DNA from: Novosphingopyxis baekryungensis DSM 16222
Lineage (GTDB): Bacteria > Pseudomonadota > Alphaproteobacteria > Sphingomonadales > Sphingomonadaceae
Length of the DNA: 64,000 nucleotides
Reading direction: 5' to 3'
Assembly (NCBI RefSeq): GCF_000420305.1
Contig: NZ_ATUR01000005.1
Location: forward strand, 236,943-300,942
Shown here in pieces: positions 46,901-54,518 of the stretch (its first letter is position 1; every line of letters starts with the position of its first letter). A model generated the notes under the pieces. It searched no databases. It was not told where the DNA came from and worked only from the letters and a program-made list of their open reading frames with translations. The position numbers were made by a program, and so were the translations under genes.

Positions 46901-48233
46901 CCTGGGCAGCGTAGACCAGTGTCTCGCACTGAGCCTCGGATAAAAGGCCATCGGCCTGCCAGTTGGTGGGGAGACGTGGCCGCACTTCCGGCTGCGGCGC
47001 CGCGACCGAGCCCATCGCGACCGATTCCACGAGCGGGGTGGGATGTACCAGCGCATCCTCGAACGCGATGCGGCTGGGCCGGTAGGGCAGGTAGATGCCT
47101 GTTTGTTCAGACACCGGCGCAGGTTCGGCAAGGACCGAATAGGTCAGCTCGATCGCAGTTGCTCTGAGTGCAGGAGTCCCCGCGAATGGTGCTACCGGGC
47201 GGACTGGCGCTCGATACATTGAGGTCTTCGCCCCGAGGGACACTGGCCTACCGACTGGCAGGCGATGGATGTTGGTGGAGGTCTGTACGCGCGGCGGAAG
47301 CGCGGTGAGCAGCTCGTGGAGCGCGATCAGGTCGCCTGTATCTCCGGTGATAACTGGCGCGGACGCAGTCTGCGTCTTGTCGAACACGACCAGGCGAACG
47401 GCAATCCCCGTCCCTGTCCGGCGAAACATCTGCTCCAAGCGGACATTGAGCAGGAGCGACGCTTCGTCCTGTGCTTTGGCGAACGTGGAAGCATCGAATC
47501 CTTCGGGCATGATCGCAACAATCCTCGCCCTATTGGCAGCGGCCCGGATTGCACTACGAAGGTGGCGCTGCGCCGTCTCGCCGTCCTTGCCGCGTTCCTG
47601 GCTTCGGGCGAATGGCGGGTTCATCAACACGACCGACGGAACAGGGCCGCGATGCAGGTCGGCGATCAGTTCCCCGTCTTGCGCAGTGATCGTGGCTGTG
47701 GGGACGATATGGCCCAGCCCGTCTCGTCTTGCCGGATCGATCTCGTTGAGGACCAACGAGGCGTTCTGGACGCTGCCCCAGAGCGCAAGGGCGCCATTGC
47801 CTGCGGACGGTTCGAGAAGCGTGTCTTGCGCAGAGACAGCTGCGGCCTTCGCCATAAGCCAGGCCAGCATTGGCGGGGTCGAGAACTGCTGGAGCTCAAC
47901 CTGTGCTTCGCTGCGCACATGCCGCGGCGGCAAGGCTGCTTCGAGCCAGTCCAAGCGCGCTTTGGCTTCGTGCACGCTGGTCGCCAGATCTATGCGCGAA
48001 GACTCGCGAAGCCAGAGCAGCGCCCCGATCTCGACCGCGCTGTTGTAGTCGTCGATCGTCCAGGCACCTCCCCAGTCCAGAACACCGGTCTCTTCGGCGA
48101 ACAGCCCGGAAATGTCGGTACGGGTAAGATGACGTCCCGAAGCAAGAAGCGCGGAAACTCGGGTGCCAATGGCATAGGCCAAGGGCATGGACGGCAACTG
48201 CTCGCCGGTGGGAAACAGGTCTGATTGAAACAT
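43986..48233 (-). CDS. Methyltransferase-like / strawberry-notch-type helicase fusion
   Basis: This protein of 1415 residues has an N-terminal methylase-like part (LLEPSAGNGALALW, then VVLMNPPFARSQ near 207). A strawberry-notch NTPase/helicase follows (GDGTGAGKGRQIAAV near 481, VIAFDEAHAMA near 586), and then the conserved SBNO C-terminal domain (RVHFLLEPGW, GLGRTNRTNQ). Such giants are common on plasmids and ICEs of alphaproteobacteria. They could remodel or mark transferred DNA, but the activity is not proven. It shares the ATCAGGAG leader and lies upstream of parB on the same strand. Confidence 0.82.
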   Translation of the reverse strand: MFQSDLFPTGEQLPSMPLAYAIGTRVSALLASGRHLTRTDISGLFAEETGVLDWGGAWTIDDYNSAVEIGALLWLRESSRIDLATSVHEAKARLDWLEAALPPRHVRSEAQVELQQFSTPPMLAWLMAKAAAVSAQDTLLEPSAGNGALALWGSVQNASLVLNEIDPARRDGLGHIVPTATITAQDGELIADLHRGPVPSVVLMNPPFARSQERGKDGETAQRHLRSAIRAAANRARIVAIMPEGFDASTFAKAQDEASLLLNVRLEQMFRRTGTGIAVRLVVFDKTQTASAPVITGDTGDLIALHELLTALPPRVQTSTNIHRLPVGRPVSLGAKTSMYRAPVRPVAPFAGTPALRATAIELTYSVLAEPAPVSEQTGIYLPYRPSRIAFEDALVHPTPLVESVAMGSVAAPQPEVRPRLPTNWQADGLLSEAQCETLVYAAQAFARDLPGQFKVSQEGTSLELSEDGHSYRQGFFLGDGTGAGKGRQIAAVIMDRWLSGERRHVWITKNEALLEDARRDWEALGGLPLDIQPLSRWKLGQLVTMFEGILFVTYPTLRSGRAEDTRLDQILAWAGEDFDGVIAFDEAHAMANALGGSSTRGKVKGSEQGMAGLRLQNHLSRARVLYASATGASDIANLGYTSRLGLWGPETAFPTHEAFMTEIRAGGVAAMELVARDLKAQGLYLARALSFAGVEYEILEHKLTKAQVKIYDAYAEAWAIIHRNLEAALEATRVVDEDSGDTLNRNAKAAALSIFEGTKQRFFAQLLLSMKLPSLIPAMEAALSENHSVVVQLVSTAEAMLDRRLADLSDEEREALDIDLSPREYVIDYLAKSFPVRLMQVFADEDGNLRSEAMSDEDGNPVLCPRAEAARDALIEQLCALPPIATALDAIIEHFGTEAVAEVTGRTRRLVLGRDGQQRLERRSPSANIAEAQSFLEGTKRILVFSDAGGTGRSYHADLHAKNQQRRVHFLLEPGWRADNAIQGLGRTNRTNQASAPLFRPVTTDVKGERRFISTIARRLDALGALTRGQRQTGGQNLFDPADNLEGDYARDALSRWFQLLYDGNLEATTFGTFVERTGLRLENPDGGLTDNLPTIQRWLNRILALPIALQNAIFDEYLGLVEARIEAAREAGTLDRGLETVRVDRFRVLADELLRTDPVTGAETRLVSLEVTRHLRPLRLQRLVRMHEIGSPHAIPMHNARSGKVALSVPARRLIADDGAVIERRRLLRPLKSANWTLEALGESHWEEIGVSAFTGAWRAEEEEAAVSPVTERVHLATGLLLPVWKRLPGDHVRVTRLVAEDGQSIIGREVLDIDLAAIADTFCLSGVTAPSAEQIGDLVLSSGKPLVLASHDALTIKRSLVGGEQRLELTGFSPDRLDWYKNKGCFTEIIRYRTRLFVPVSKASSVLPALAA

Positions 48234-48308
48234 GGCAATTCGTCCTCCTGATGAAGGCATCGGGACACGCCCGCTGCTGGATCAGGAATTCGAGAAGCCC
48301 TCTCTCCT

Positions 48309-49217
48309 CTACGGCGCCGCCTTGCGGCGCAGCCATGCCGTGAGTTCGTCGTTCCAATCGGTATCGTGGGAGGCTGGCTTGCGGACCTGGATCGTCCGCC
48401 CATCGCGGGCATAAGCCGCCAGGCCACGCGACGCGGCCAGCTCGCCGCCAGCATCATGATCGACGAAGAGATGGAGTTCGGTCACGCTCTCGGGCACGCT
48501 CACGAGGCCGAAGCGCTCATTGCCCAGGGTCGCCCAGACGGGAATACCGGTGAGAGCATAGGCCGACATCGCGCTCTCGATCCCTTCGGCAAGGCCAAGC
48601 TTGCCGGAAACCGGAGCGAAGAGGCGGACAGCGGCTTCACCGAGCGCGCCTAGCGCGCGCTTCGGCTTTTCGAAATCGGCCTTGGCATTGCCCGAAAGGA
48701 ACGTGCGATGGATGGCGATCGGCCCCTCGTCGAGGCTGACCGCCGCAATCATGGCAGGCAGAAAGCGGGTCCGTCCCTTCGGACCAAGCGGCGTTCGTGG
48801 ATGGAAGCGCAGCGCCTGCGATGCAGCGAGGATGCCGCGGCTCTCAAGGTATGCCTTTGCCGGACTGGCACGCAGTGGCTGTGCATCGCGCCAGATCCGT
48901 AGCGCCGCCGCCGAGGGTTTGCGCGTGCTGGCCGGCTCGGGAAGGTCAGCAGTCGTAGACCCAGAGAAAAGCGAGATCGCGTCGAAGCCTTCACGCGCCA
49001 AAGCAGCCAGCACGCTCTGCTGATCGCATCCCGCGAAACAGTGGAAGAGGATGGCCTGTCGGCCGAGCGACACACCGAGTGACGGCGTGCGGTCATCATG
49101 CGCAGGGCAACAGGCCATGCCCCTTGTGCCGGACCATTTGCCCCCTCGCGATTCGCAAATAAGACGGGCGGTCTCGGCAAGCGACCGGTTGGGATGAGCT
49201 TGGACAGACAGGGACAT
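48309..49217 (-). CDS. CHC2 zinc-finger / Toprim primase-like protein
   Basis: The 302-residue protein has a zinc-binding start (GMACCPAHDDRTPSLGV, LFHCFAGCD) and a Toprim domain with AEGIESAMSAYALTG and HLFVDHDAGGE. The fold matches DnaG-like primases of mobile elements, which prime the complementary strand after conjugation. GAGGAG lies 6 bases upstream of the ATG. It heads the minus-strand set running to parB. Confidence 0.88.
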   Translation of the reverse strand: MSLSVQAHPNRSLAETARLICESRGGKWSGTRGMACCPAHDDRTPSLGVSLGRQAILFHCFAGCDQQSVLAALAREGFDAISLFSGSTTADLPEPASTRKPSAAALRIWRDAQPLRASPAKAYLESRGILAASQALRFHPRTPLGPKGRTRFLPAMIAAVSLDEGPIAIHRTFLSGNAKADFEKPKRALGALGEAAVRLFAPVSGKLGLAEGIESAMSAYALTGIPVWATLGNERFGLVSVPESVTELHLFVDHDAGGELAASRGLAAYARDGRTIQVRKPASHDTDWNDELTAWLRRKAAP

Positions 49218-49355
49218 GCGAGCTCCTCAGCATGCAAAGTGCCCCCCTAATCAGCGTTCCTCTCCTCTTCCAAAGGCAGGCATTCGCTGCTTTCCTACAG
49301 GTATATGTTCTCTTTATGTTCTATCTCGATTCGAATCAATGGAGCACCACTCGAG

Positions 49356-49940
49356 ATGACCTGCCTCAATCGTCAGACCGCGATAGCGGTCGCCTGTTTG
49401 GGAATGATCGCCACCTCCTCTCAGCAAGTCCGCGCCCAGGATTTCACCTTGTTCGAGCACGCGATCGTTCCACCGAAGACGGACCAGCAGCCGGCAAGGC
49501 AATATCTTCCTGCAATCTACCAAGCCGGGCCAGCGGACGTGTCCTACCGGGAGGGTCTGTATATGGCGGCAATAGCCGAGGCCGAGCGCCGGTACGGGCT
49601 TCCGACCAACCTGCTTCGGGCTCTCATCTGGGCTGAATCCCGCTTCAATCCGATGGCTGTGAGTCCAGCCGGTGCTGCCGGGCTGGCTCAGCTTATGCCG
49701 GCCACGGCGCGAGAACTGGGCGTCCGTAACCGTCATGACCCTCTTGCATCGATCGACGGTGGTGCCCGGTATCTTCGCGATATGTTGGACCGGTTCGACG
49801 CTGTCCACCTGGCCTTGGCTGCTTATAATGCGGGCCCAGGTGCCGTCTCCCGATCACGCGGCATTCCGAAGAATGGTGAAACGCCGCAATATGTCCGGTC
49901 TGTGTTGGGACGTTGGCAAGCAATTGGTACGTACAATTGA
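49356..49940 (+). CDS. Lytic transglycosylase (SLT family), conjugation-associated
   Basis: A signal peptide (residues 1-27, ending SSQQVRAQ) precedes a goose-lysozyme-like SLT domain: NLLRALIWAESRFNPMAVSPAGAAGLAQLMPATA, catalytic Glu in the AESRF motif, and LALAAYNAGPGAV. It cuts peptidoglycan in the periplasm to let the transfer apparatus through. The ATG at 49356 gives a proper signal peptide; the longer frame from 49305 does not. It starts a plus-strand set with the nuclease gene. Confidence 0.9.
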   Translation: MTCLNRQTAIAVACLGMIATSSQQVRAQDFTLFEHAIVPPKTDQQPARQYLPAIYQAGPADVSYREGLYMAAIAEAERRYGLPTNLLRALIWAESRFNPMAVSPAGAAGLAQLMPATARELGVRNRHDPLASIDGGARYLRDMLDRFDAVHLALAAYNAGPGAVSRSRGIPKNGETPQYVRSVLGRWQAIGTYN

Positions 49941-50004
49941 CGAAACTGCCTGATTTCTGGCTATTGTCTGAGATCATGTGCCGGAATGAAGACGGACAAC
50001 GCTA

Positions 50005-50556
50005 GTGAATGAGACGCCCGGTGAACCGTTCGACTTTCGCAAGGCGTTGAAGGCACAGAAGCGCCGGAAGCTGAGAAAGGAGATTGCGTTGGGTTTGGGA
50101 GCATTCGCGATCGTATTTGCTGGAGGGATGCTGGCACTCAACTGGCCAGTCCATGATGCCAGCCTTGCTAACGACGATCAGCAGCCTCAGGCTTTATTCC
50201 AGCAAGCGAGCTCCCCACAATTCGACATCTGCGGATCCATCCGGCGCACATGCGTCGTGGATGGAGATACTTTCTGGCTTGATGGTGTGAAGATCCGCAT
50301 TGCCGACATCGACACTCCCGAGATTAGCGAGCCTCGTTGCGACTATGAATACCAACTAGGCATGCGTGCGACGCACCGCCTTGTCGAACTGCTCAATGAC
50401 GGGCCCTTTGAACTGAGGACCATCGGGAGCAGAGATGAAGATCAGTACGGCCGTAAACTGCGGGTTGTAACGCGCGGCGGCCGCTCGCTTGGCGATCAGC
50501 TGGTCAGCGAAGGGCTGGCGCGAACCTGGACCGGGAGACGTGAACCATGGTGCTGA
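50005..50556 (+). CDS. Membrane-anchored thermonuclease-family (SNase) protein
   Basis: The 183-residue protein has a basic N-terminus, one membrane segment (about 28-46) and an SNase domain (CVVDGDTFWLDGVKIRIADIDTPE, later DEDQYGRKLRVV and GLARTW). This gives an exported, membrane-tethered Ca-dependent nuclease. GTG 50005 is the start. Such genes often sit near ICE integrases in sphingomonads. Its role in transfer or in digestion of outside DNA is unknown. Confidence 0.85.
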   Translation: MNETPGEPFDFRKALKAQKRRKLRKEIALGLGAFAIVFAGGMLALNWPVHDASLANDDQQPQALFQQASSPQFDICGSIRRTCVVDGDTFWLDGVKIRIADIDTPEISEPRCDYEYQLGMRATHRLVELLNDGPFELRTIGSRDEDQYGRKLRVVTRGGRSLGDQLVSEGLARTWTGRREPWC

Positions 50557-50741
50557 ACCGCGATCAGGAATTGTGGGCGGTCGCGCTCTGGGTCGAAAAG
50601 AACCATGGCGAAGAGGGAACCGCATATATCGCGCAGCAAATCCAGCGGTTATCCAACGAAGGAGACGAGGCAGGCATAGCAACGTGGAAAACTGTTGCTG
50701 AGCGCTTCGATCAGCTTGGCTGCCAAAGCTCTACGAACTGA
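50547..50741 (+). CDS. DUF6961-type small protein
   Basis: The 64-residue protein (NRDQELWAVALWVEKNHGEEG, later WKTVAERFDQL) is an amphipathic helical protein of a family common in sphingomonads. It overlaps the nuclease gene by 10 bases and is probably co-translated. No function is known. Confidence 0.6.
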   Translation: MVLNRDQELWAVALWVEKNHGEEGTAYIAQQIQRLSNEGDEAGIATWKTVAERFDQLGCQSSTN

Positions 50742-50752
50742 GGCTCGGCACG

Positions 50753-50857
50753 ATGCGGAATTGGCTTCGAATCTGGGGCATCAGAATTGAGTTCGGCTTG
50801 CTGGCGTCAGTGTCCGTGGTGGGGCTGATCCTGAGCATTCAATCCTGCACTGGCTGA
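50753..50857 (+). CDS. Tiny membrane peptide, 34 residues
   Basis: A 34-residue frame begins MRNWLRIWGIRIEFG and continues into a hydrophobic stretch (LLASVSVVGLILSI) ending QSCTG. GAGG lies 9 bases upstream and it follows the DUF6961 stop by 11 bases. It is plausible as a small inner-membrane peptide, but too short to be sure. Confidence 0.35.
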   Translation: MRNWLRIWGIRIEFGLLASVSVVGLILSIQSCTG

Positions 50858-50877
50858 GAAGAAATTCGTTCTGCCGA

Positions 50878-52101
50878 TCAACCCTTCGCAAACTTGCCCT
50901 GGATGACCCTTCCTCCTGTCCGGAGCTCATCGAGGTAGTCGCTCCACCATTGAGCCATTCGCACGCGCTCGTCCCAGTGCTTGCCGCGATGGTAGATGCC
51001 CCGCACAACATTGCTGTCGCCATGTGCCAAGGCACGCTCGATTGCATCCGGATTCCAAAGTCCCGACTCGTTCAGGAATGTCGATGCTGTCGCCCGGAGT
51101 CCGTGCGCGGTGACTTCTTCCTTCGAGTATCCCATGCGACGGAATGCGGCATTGAGCGTGTTTTCACTCATAGGACGCCTGGAACTGCGCGCAGAGGGGA
51201 AAACATATCCTTCGCGCCCGAGCATCTCGGCCAGGTCAGTGAGATAGCCTCTAACCTGCTTGGAAAGCGGGACGGCATGCGCTCGGCGTGCTTTCATCTT
51301 ACCAGCAGGGATCTTCCAGACCCCATCGACAAGGTCGATCTCATGCCATTCCGCGTGCCGGAGTTCGCCGGGGCGCACGAATACATGCGGCGCGATCTGC
51401 AGAGCCAACTTCGTCACCATGTACCCAGTGAAGTCGTCGATTGCCCGCAGCAGCCCGCCTAGCTCAGTGGGCTCGAGGATTGCTGCATAGTGCTTGGCTC
51501 TCGGCGTGACGAGAGCACCCTTCAGCATACTGGTCGGATCGGATTTGCAACGGGTCGTTGCGACACCGTAGCGAAACACCCGGCCTGCGAACGACCGGCA
51601 TTTCTTCGCAGTCTCGTGCTTGCCAGTGGCTTCCAGTCGCTTGAGAGGAGCCAGGACTTCGAACGGCTCGATCTCGTGGATGGGTCGGTTCCCGATGGCA
51701 GGCGCAAGCTTGTCGAGAAAATAGTTGGCCTTGACGATCGTGCCATCGGCGCGGCCATTCTGGACCATCATCTGTTCAATATACTCACGTGCGACTGCCT
51801 CGAACGTCTGTGCAGAAAGGAATTCTGCGCGGATTTTCCGCTTCCGCTTCTCAAAGGCCGGGTCGCCTCCAGAAGCAACAGCTCGTCGTGCCTCGTAGGC
51901 CGCATCTCGCGCTTGCTTGAGGCTGATGTCGGGATAGCTGCCGATACAGAGCTTCTTTTGCGCACCGCCGATCCGGTATCGGAATCGCCAAAGCTTGCTG
52001 CCGGTCGGCGTGACCTCAACATACAGGCCGCGCTCGTCGGTTACCTTGTACGGCCTATCCTTGGGCTTGAGAGCGCGGAGGCGAGTGTCTGTCAGCGGCA
52101 T
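50878..52101 (-). CDS. int: P4-type tyrosine integrase
   Basis: The 407-residue protein has the N-terminal DUF4102 arm-binding domain (LTDTRLRALKPKDRPYKVTDERGLY), a SAM-like core-binding domain, and the catalytic part with Arg in RPGELRHAEW, HGLRATAS and GIYHRGKHWDER (Tyr in the last). It points away from the tRNA-Leu, whose 3' end is 166 bases from its start. It should integrate the ICE into that 3' end. This orientation is the classical one for P4-type integrases. Confidence 0.95.
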   Translation of the reverse strand: MPLTDTRLRALKPKDRPYKVTDERGLYVEVTPTGSKLWRFRYRIGGAQKKLCIGSYPDISLKQARDAAYEARRAVASGGDPAFEKRKRKIRAEFLSAQTFEAVAREYIEQMMVQNGRADGTIVKANYFLDKLAPAIGNRPIHEIEPFEVLAPLKRLEATGKHETAKKCRSFAGRVFRYGVATTRCKSDPTSMLKGALVTPRAKHYAAILEPTELGGLLRAIDDFTGYMVTKLALQIAPHVFVRPGELRHAEWHEIDLVDGVWKIPAGKMKARRAHAVPLSKQVRGYLTDLAEMLGREGYVFPSARSSRRPMSENTLNAAFRRMGYSKEEVTAHGLRATASTFLNESGLWNPDAIERALAHGDSNVVRGIYHRGKHWDERVRMAQWWSDYLDELRTGGRVIQGKFAKG

Positions 52102-52293
52102 GTGGGGGCCTTTTTATCTGGGCCTTTGCGAAACGGCCTCAAAAGGCCCACAAAAGTGTCTGGAACCCCCGAGAATAGGCGGGACGATCCGGAACGATCC
52201 AAGGGCCAAATCCCTAGGATTTCTGCGGGTTTTATAGATTATTTGGGAGAACGTGAGAAGAACAAATGGTGCCCAGAAGAGGACTCGAACCTC
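52102..52293. other. Right attachment region (att) overlapping the tRNA-Leu 3' end
   Basis: The integrase start and the tRNA 3' end are 166 bases apart and no gene lies between. The crossover core is expected within the tRNA 3' part (about 52,267-52,293); the matching copy should lie at the left end of the element, outside the window. Arm-type repeats are not obvious by eye. Confidence 0.55.
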
Positions 52294-52352
52294 CACGACC
52301 TTGCGATCACTAGCACCTGAAGCTAGCGCGTCTACCATTCCGCCATCTGGGC
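52267..52352 (-). tRNA. tRNA-Leu (anticodon CAG)
   Basis: The 86-base gene folds as a class II tRNA with acceptor stem GCCCAGA/TCTGGGC, a leucine-type long variable arm and anticodon loop TTCAGGT (CAG). The 3' CCA is encoded. The neighbouring integrase shows that its 3' end is the ICE target, and the sequence up to CCA is intact. Confidence 0.95.
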
Positions 52353-52480
52353 CCCTTACGGGAAGGCGCGTCCTAACCTGTGCTGCGCCAATGTCAATGC
52401 GGAGCTTTCATGCTGTTGGTGGATTGGTATAGAAACATTGCGTCACAAGGCGGCGTGCAGCCGTGAACATAGGGAATATC

Positions 52481-53422
52481 ATGCAGAACAAGATGGTCAC
52501 GATTTTTGGCGGCGGCGGTTTTCTGGGCCGTTATGTGTGCGAGGATCTGCTTGAGGCAGGCTACCGCATCCGCATTGCCGAGCGTGATCCATCGAATGCG
52601 GTGGGCATCAAGCCGATGGGCGGGCTTGGCCAGGTGCAGTTCGTTTCCTGCGATATTACCAAGAAAGTCAGCGCCTTGCGCGCGGCGCGGGGCAGCCATG
52701 CGATCATCAATCTGTGCGGTGCCTTTGCCGATCGCGGCGAAGAGGTGAACCGCGACGGCGCGGCCAATATCGCATCGGCGGCGGCGGAGCTGGGCGTGGA
52801 AGCGCTGATCCACGTCTCCGCGATCGGTGCCGATCCCGACAGCGACAGCATTTACGGGCAGACCAAGGGCGAAGGCGAACAGCGCGTGCGCAAGGCCTAT
52901 CCCGATGCCACCATCATGCGCCCTTCGATCATATTCGGCCCGGACGATAATTTCGTGAACCGATTCGCCGGGATGATTCGCGTCCTGCCGGTGGTGCCGG
53001 TGATCGGCGCGAAGGCGAAGTTCCAGCCGGTGTTCGCCGGCGATGTGGCCGCGGCGATCCTGATCGCGCTGGATCAGCACAGCGCCCATCGCGGCAAGAC
53101 CTATGAACTGGGCGGCCCTGAGGTGCTCAGCATGCTGGAGCTCAACCGCTGGATCGGCGAGCAGATCGGCAAGGAACGTCTTTACGTCGAGGTGCCGCAT
53201 GCCGTCGCCTTCGGCCTGACGCTTGGCACGCGCTGGTTACCCAACCCGCCGATCACCGAAGATCAGCTGACCATGCTTGGCCATGACAATGTGGTAGCAG
53301 ACGGCGCGCTGACGCTGGAGGATCTTGGCCGCAAGCCCACGCCGCTGATTGCCGTGGCGCCGGACTATCTGGTCAAATATCGCAAGCATGGGCGGTTCGG
53401 GGGCAAGGCACGCGCGGCCTGA
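52481..53422 (+). CDS. Complex I NDUFA9-like NAD(P)-binding protein
   Basis: The 313-residue protein begins with the dinucleotide-binding loop MVTIFGGGGFLGRYVCEDLL of the extended short-chain dehydrogenase fold. It continues with VQFVSCDIT, HVSAIGADPDS and YGQTKGEGEQ. In place of the usual YxxxK it has YGQTK, as in NDUFA9-type subunits, which bind NADPH in respiratory complex I. AGGGAA lies 4 bases upstream of ATG 52481, preferred to GTG 52463. It is the first chromosomal gene after the tRNA. Confidence 0.85.
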   Translation: MQNKMVTIFGGGGFLGRYVCEDLLEAGYRIRIAERDPSNAVGIKPMGGLGQVQFVSCDITKKVSALRAARGSHAIINLCGAFADRGEEVNRDGAANIASAAAELGVEALIHVSAIGADPDSDSIYGQTKGEGEQRVRKAYPDATIMRPSIIFGPDDNFVNRFAGMIRVLPVVPVIGAKAKFQPVFAGDVAAAILIALDQHSAHRGKTYELGGPEVLSMLELNRWIGEQIGKERLYVEVPHAVAFGLTLGTRWLPNPPITEDQLTMLGHDNVVADGALTLEDLGRKPTPLIAVAPDYLVKYRKHGRFGGKARAA

Positions 53423-53458
53423 GCCCCCTCCCCGTCCCGTCGGGCAAGGGCGTGGCTC

Positions 53459-54304
53459 TTAGAAAAAGTAGAGCAGCGCCGCGCCCATCAGCACCCGGTA
53501 CACAACAAACACCATCATCGATGCGTTTTTCAGGAAGCGCATGAGAAACACCATCGTCCCCAGCGCGGCCAGAAACGTCAGCCCCCCGGTGATGAGCGCT
53601 GACATGAGCAGCGCCGGATCGGCGTTCAGCAGATCGGGGACGATGAGGATGCCGGCCCCGGCAATGGCCGGGATCGACAGCAGAAAGGAAAAGCGTGCCG
53701 CCTCGACACGGGCGAAGCCCAATGTGCGGGCCATGGTCATGGTCACGCCGGAACGGCTGGTGCCGGGGATTAGCGCGAGCGACTGCGCCAGTCCGACGAG
53801 CAGACCGTCGATCAGGCGCACATCCTCGAAGCTGCGGGTCTTGCGGCCAAATTTGTCGGCCAGCCCCAGCAGGATGCCGTAGACGATCAGGTTGACGGCA
53901 ATAAGATGGGTCAGGCGGAGCGATTCCAGCAGATCGTCATTCTTGATCTGCAGATTGAACATGGTCTGGAACACGCCGTTGAGCATGCCGGTCTTGATCG
54001 CCAGGCCCACCAGCACCGCCGGGATGGTGCCGATGATGATCCACCAGAACAGCTTCTTTTCCTTGGGCGCCTTGCCGATGCCGACGGTGGCGAAACCGCC
54101 GCGCGCCAGCCCGGCCACATCGCGAAAGAAATAGCTGATGATGGCCAGCAGCGATCCGACATGCACCGCGATATCGATCATCGGGCCCTGATCCTCATAA
54201 CCGGTGAAGATCGGCAGCAGGATGAGATGCCCGGAGGAACTGATCGGCAGAAATTCGGTCACGCCCTGAACGATGGCGATGAGAAGCATCTGGAGGAAGG
54301 TCAT
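53459..54304 (-). CDS. uppP: Undecaprenyl-diphosphatase UppP (BacA)
   Basis: The 281-residue membrane protein carries the family signatures EFLPISSSGHLIL (15-28) and PGTSRSGVTMT near 195, with about eight membrane segments. It removes the pyrophosphate from undecaprenyl diphosphate to recycle the lipid carrier for peptidoglycan synthesis. It is convergent with the NDUFA9-like gene. Confidence 0.95.
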   Translation of the reverse strand: MTFLQMLLIAIVQGVTEFLPISSSGHLILLPIFTGYEDQGPMIDIAVHVGSLLAIISYFFRDVAGLARGGFATVGIGKAPKEKKLFWWIIIGTIPAVLVGLAIKTGMLNGVFQTMFNLQIKNDDLLESLRLTHLIAVNLIVYGILLGLADKFGRKTRSFEDVRLIDGLLVGLAQSLALIPGTSRSGVTMTMARTLGFARVEAARFSFLLSIPAIAGAGILIVPDLLNADPALLMSALITGGLTFLAALGTMVFLMRFLKNASMMVFVVYRVLMGAALLYFF

Positions 54305-54518
54305 GCTGGGCCTGCGGCTATGTTACGGTGCATGGCGCTTTAGCAAAGCGGCCAGGAATGTCAGCATGGCTAAATTGGTCCGCATCGGCCATATATTTTC
54401 CGGCCTGGCGTTCAAATGTTGCTCGGCAAAGCATTTTCTGCTCATTTAACGACAGTTATTCTTACCTTCTTGTCGGAAAGCGGCTGACAGAGCGGCCTGC
54501 TTTGCCTATCTGGTCGGC

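Larger units (their letters stand above)
1..52266. mobile_element. Right part of an integrative and conjugative element integrated at tRNA-Leu
   Basis: A P4-type tyrosine integrase lies directly beside the 3' end of a tRNA-Leu gene, and genes for TraG, TraI, TraD, SSB, ArdC, ParB and a primase lie further in, so this is a self-transmissible element rather than a prophage. Its right end is at or just inside the tRNA 3' end. The left end, where a second copy of the tRNA 3' sequence would be expected, is outside the window. Defence genes occupy two blocks, about 1.3-25.2 kb and 36.5-41.5 kb. That the two halves form one element is inferred from gene content; no second boundary is seen in between. 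Confidence 0.85.
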
